Origin: Ettlia oleoabundans
Taxonomy: Eukaryota > Chlorophyta > Chlorophyceae > Chlamydomonadales
Assembly: GCA_019693395.1 (NCBI GenBank)
Contig: JAAMXP010001965.1
Location: 1 to 22,806 of the forward strand
Reading direction: 5' to 3'
Length of the DNA: 22,806 nt
In this document: piece by piece, positions 19,959 through 22,806 of the stretch
Layout: each line of letters starts with the position of its first letter
Position numbering within the stretch: the stretch's first letter is position 1
The notes under the pieces: generated by a model
Databases searched by the model: none
Seen by the model: the letters and a program-made list of their open reading frames with translations, nothing else
Told to the model about the DNA's origin: nothing
Program-made: the position numbers and the translations under genes

Positions 19959-20496
19959 TGGGCTGCATTTTGGGGCAGCTTTCAGAAGCAGCTTCGCAAG
20001 CGATGCCGCTCACTTTTGGCGCACGAGCGCCAGTTGCACCACAACTCACACAGCATCGCTCAACCATTGAGGAAAGATATGCATCACACTGACTTGCGTT
20101 GCACTCTCCGGACAATCATCGTATGCTTCCTATGTTCTCCTATGTTTTAAACAGCGCATGCAAGCACTTCACGTCAGCTGCGCACAGCCAGCGCGACACG
20201 TCCTCTACCTGCATGTTGTCTTATTGCTAATGCACGCTTTAATCGTTGATAAGCCAATGTGACTGGGCTGTGCAACATTTGCTGGCACAGTTTGCTCGCT
20301 CAGTGTACTGCAAACTTGCACCGCTTGGCAGAGAGGCGACATCTTCAGCAGCTATAAAAGCTAGCTGTCGCTTCAATCACTTGCCGAATCAGGTACAACC
20401 ATTGCCGCCATCGCAATTGCACGTGCTGGTTCCATCCTTGCTGCTGAGTTAGTTCACCTCGGTGGTTCACCTCGCAAGGGCTTTTGTTGGTACAAA
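19959..20496. other. Intergenic region between the two plus-strand rhodanese genes
   Basis: These 538 bp hold the 3' UTR of the plastid-type gene and the promoter of the third rhodanese gene. No TGTAA was found after 19958. An ACGTCA half-site lies at 20171-20176, and CCTATGTT occurs twice near 20128-20146. No gene is seen. Confidence 0.5.
20353..20360 (+). promoter_or_regulatory. TATA box of the third rhodanese gene
   Basis: TATAAAAG, the consensus TATA sequence, lies 144 bp before the ATG at 20497. This would leave a 5' UTR of about 110 nt. It is the only clear TATA box I see upstream of a gene in the window. Confidence 0.55.
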
Positions 20497-21661
20497 ATGC
20501 TGGAACGTGCTGCGCGCCTCACGCGCAAGCTGCTGTGTCTTAGAAAACATTCCGTGGCTTCGCAAGTCTTCCAAAGGCAGGCTAGAGCGGCAATGGCTTC
20601 GCAGCCTTCATCTGCCGGTGCTGGAGTCTCTCTTGTTGCACCCACGGCCGCCAAGGAGCTGCTGGATAAGAAAAACCATGTCCTGCTGGATGTCAGGCAA
20701 GCTAGCCGCTTGGGGCAGCGTATCCGATGGGGCCGACTTCCCGCCAGCCTGCCGCCACTACCGCTGCCGCCGCCGTGCCCGTGTTTCGTGCCTCTTACTA
20801 TCTGTGCACCAGGCATTGATGGGTCAGCCGCTGCCGCTACCATGCCTAGTGCCATGTCTGTAAGTCTTTGGCCCAGGCAATGACTGGTTAGCTGGGAGGC
20901 TGCTGTCAGAGCCTACCAATCCACGGACAAGGCACCCCTCCCCACAAGCCTTATGTTCACTGTTGGGTGCAGGACAGCTGAAGAGCATGCACAGGGATCA
21001 GTGCCGGGCTCGCTGCACGTCCCAATCCAGGTTTGGCACCGATTGACGGCGCTGCCACTCTCTGCCACTGCTGTGCCGCTGCCACTAACAACTATAGATT
21101 GTTGGGACAACTGGAGGAGAATCGTCTGAGTGGCATGTGTGGCACAAGCTGGGGTGCTCTGTTGCATGTATGGTTGCTGGCCACATCCGCGCCGATACAG
21201 TATTGCCCTGCGTGCTGCCACAGCCACCCCACCCTCCTGTTGCACTCTGCAGTTTGAGAACGGCGAACCCAACCCCCAGTTTGAGGAGCAGGTCGGTCAT
21301 GTTGAGTTGACATCTTTCCTACTTGGTCAACCAACGCTTGGGAGCTGCAAAGTTGCCTGCACCGTCTTGCATGCAATCACTGGCCAGGACATGAAATGTC
21401 GCAGCTGTGATTATGTGGATCGATGCATCGTTGCCACCACCTGGTAAAACTTGGCTGTGCCTGCTGCCGGTTGCGCAGGTGAAGGCGCAGCTGAGCTCCG
21501 GCCAGGCGCTTGTCTGCACCTGCGCCCATGGGCGGCGTGGCGGGCTGGCGGCAGAGCGGCTGGCGACAGCGGGACTCACCACTGTCAACCTGGAGGGTGG
21601 GCTGGCAAACTGGGCAGAGCAGCAGCTGCCACTAGATGGCACGATCAAGCGGCACCGTTGA
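20497..21661 (+). CDS. Rhodanese-domain protein with organelle-like leader, 159 aa
   Basis: Exons 20497-20696, 20973-21030, 21253-21291 and 21479-21661; phases agree. Residues 1-32 (MLERAARLTRKLLCLRKHSV...) are basic and amphipathic, suggesting a mitochondrial or plastid leader; a second in-frame ATG (MASQPS) falls at residue 33. The rhodanese domain follows: HVLLDVR (61-67), TAEEHAQGSVPGSLHVPIQ, NPQFEEQ, the active loop VCTCAHGRRGG with Cys114 and Arg119, and VNLEGGLANWAEQQLPLDG. The loop is more basic than in the two sister genes, and an extra Cys112 sits two residues before the catalytic one. The first intron starts with GC (CAG|GCAAGC) where both sisters use GT. An extra intron after HVPIQ splits the exon that is whole in the sisters. 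The tail ends in KRHR. Confidence 0.83.
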
Positions 21662-22020
21662 GCACTCCATGAACTGTGACGAGAACTGGGTGTCTGTGGG
21701 GAATGGTGAAGAGCGGCGCCTTGCAGCAACAGGCTGCGGGGCAGCCGGTGCGGCGCAGCTGTTTGCGTGGCGCTTGTCAAGTCGTGCTGGTCGTGTTCCC
21801 TCTGTGACTGCCAAAACGTGTAACATTGAGACGGCAGGCCAATCCCCTGCCGCCCGTGATCTTGGGGTTTCGATTCACCGGAGAGCAATGATCCCGGAGG
21901 TGACACGGCACTCCCGGAAAGTCACTTACAGTAGGTTTCGCTGATCCTTCAACTCTTGCTGGATTGATCTAACGTGAACCGACGCGCTGTTGCACACCCG
22001 TTTACCACCCGGCGTTCGCG
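21662..22020. other. Intergenic region before the acetate-transporter-type gene
   Basis: These 359 bp hold the 3' UTR of the third rhodanese gene and the promoter and 5' UTR of the next gene. No TATA box is seen. The TGTAA is listed separately. Confidence 0.5.
21819..21823 (+). terminator. Putative TGTAA poly(A) signal for the third rhodanese gene
   Basis: TGTAA on the plus strand, 158 nt after the stop at 21661 and in the context CGTGTAACATT. Confidence 0.55.
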
Positions 22021-22674
22021 ATGAGCAGCCAATCGATTGAGCTCCTAGCCCAGAGGCTGCAGGCGCTCTCAGAGGATGGTGTGAAGGTCAATCCCGCTAC
22101 TGCCAACCCTGGTGAGCCGCTGTTGGCGCATGTTTCCCAGCCTGACCCGAAGCATCATGCCTCAAAACCTGTGGCGTCAAACACCCGGGCTGAAAGCAGG
22201 CCCCGTCTGCGCGGAGGACAGTGCAGCATACTTACGACAGATGCGGGGGCGGATCGCTAGCAGTTCGGGCCAGTATGACTGCCCGGCGCTCCGCAGGGTA
22301 GCATCATTTGCATGAGCTTCAGCACAAGGCACCCTTGCTGCACGCTGTGCTCCGCTGTCCAGCATGTCTCTGCAAGACGTGAAGCACTGCCCTAAGCCGG
22401 CCTACGGGTTTGCTTCGTTGGTGTCTTTCTGCCTGCCGCCCCCCGCCGCTCACTCTTGCACACTCTTTTCCCGCCCTGTCCCAGCACCTCTGGGCCTCTA
22501 CGGCTTCGCCATCACAGTGGCCCTGCTCCAGGGCGCCACCAGTGGTCTGACTGAGCCCTCCACCGACGAGCTGACCATGGCCTTTGCGATGTTCTTTGGC
22601 GGCGTGGCGCAGTTTGTCGCGGGCCTGATGGAGTACCAGCGCCGCAACACCTTTGGCACCGTCGCCTTTTGCTG
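22021..22674 (+). CDS. GPR1/FUN34/YaaH (acetate transporter) family protein, N-terminal part
   Basis: Exon 22021-22111 (phase 1) joins exon 22485-22674, which ends in phase 2 at a GTGAGA donor; the gene continues off the right edge. About 93 residues are visible. Residues 1-28 are a hydrophilic cytosolic tail. The junction creates NPAPLGLYGFA (29-39), the signature of the family, whose members carry acetate, succinate or ammonium across membranes as hexamers with six membrane helices per subunit. Helix 1 follows (LGLYGFAITVALLQGA), then MAFAMFFGGVAQFVAGLMEY as helix 2. Green algae such as Chlamydomonas have several of these proteins (GFY) tied to acetate use. The ATG at 22021 begins the only exon that joins in phase. 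Substrate cannot be read from this part. Confidence 0.88.
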
Positions 22675-22806
22675 GTGAGAGCTGGGTTTTTTGGGGGTTT
22701 TGTCCTTGATATGGTGCCTTGTCTGGATGTGGAGCACTGCCAGCTGCACCTGACATGTGCCGGCCCCCTGCAAGCCACGACTCCGCCCCGCCCGCCACCC
22801 CCACCC

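Noticed and set aside
1..22806. Mobile element, viral insertion, tRNA or rRNA genes
   Set aside because: No terminal repeats, transposase or reverse-transcriptase motifs, or RNA-gene box patterns were seen on either strand by eye.

Overview
The window is nuclear DNA from a green alga (core Chlorophyta; Chlorophyceae or Trebouxiophyceae, which I cannot separate by eye). The evidence is: every gene is cut into short exons by introns of about 115-525 bp; 38 of 48 modelled acceptors read TGCAG; several genes have a TGTAA poly(A)-type signal 95-160 nt after the stop; and products carry plastid- or mitochondrion-like leaders. The longest open frames seldom match genes, so every model below was built by joining exons whose splice phases agree.

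Layout, left to right. (1) Minus strand, 2967 to beyond the left edge: an LEA-like, alanine-rich amphipathic-helix protein. (2) Plus, 3503-4951: a 257-aa protein with 22-residue amphipathic repeats, divergent from gene 1. (3) Minus, 9159-5303: a SirB1/transglutaminase-like protein with a TPR-like C-terminus. (4) Plus, 9406-12746: HflX, a ribosome-associated GTPase with a probable organelle leader, sharing a ~250-bp promoter region with gene 3. (5) Minus, 13702-12903: a 124-aa single-domain rhodanese of the plant STR16 type. (6) Minus, 15229-14308: a coiled-coil protein resembling mitoribosomal mS26. (7) Minus, 18411-15658: a lysophospholipid acyltransferase (LPEAT/LPCAT-like). (8) Plus, 18663-19958: a rhodanese with a plastid-like leader, divergent from gene 7. 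(9) Plus, 20497-21661: a third rhodanese. (10) Plus, 22021 to beyond the right edge: the N-terminal part of a GPR1/FUN34/YaaH (acetate transporter-type) membrane protein.

Two things stand out. First, 11 of the 48 introns I modelled use a GC instead of a GT donor, usually in the strong context CAG|GCAAGY. Many of these are fixed by the conserved protein sequence they restore, and about 23% is far above the roughly 1% normal in plants and animals. Second, three single-domain rhodanese genes lie within 9 kb, share two intron positions and phases, and differ in whether those introns start GC or GT, in leader sequence and in active-site loop. I see no mobile element, virus, rRNA, tRNA or CRISPR array. 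Genes appear to be regulated individually or as divergent pairs (1/2, 3/4, 7/8), not as operons.
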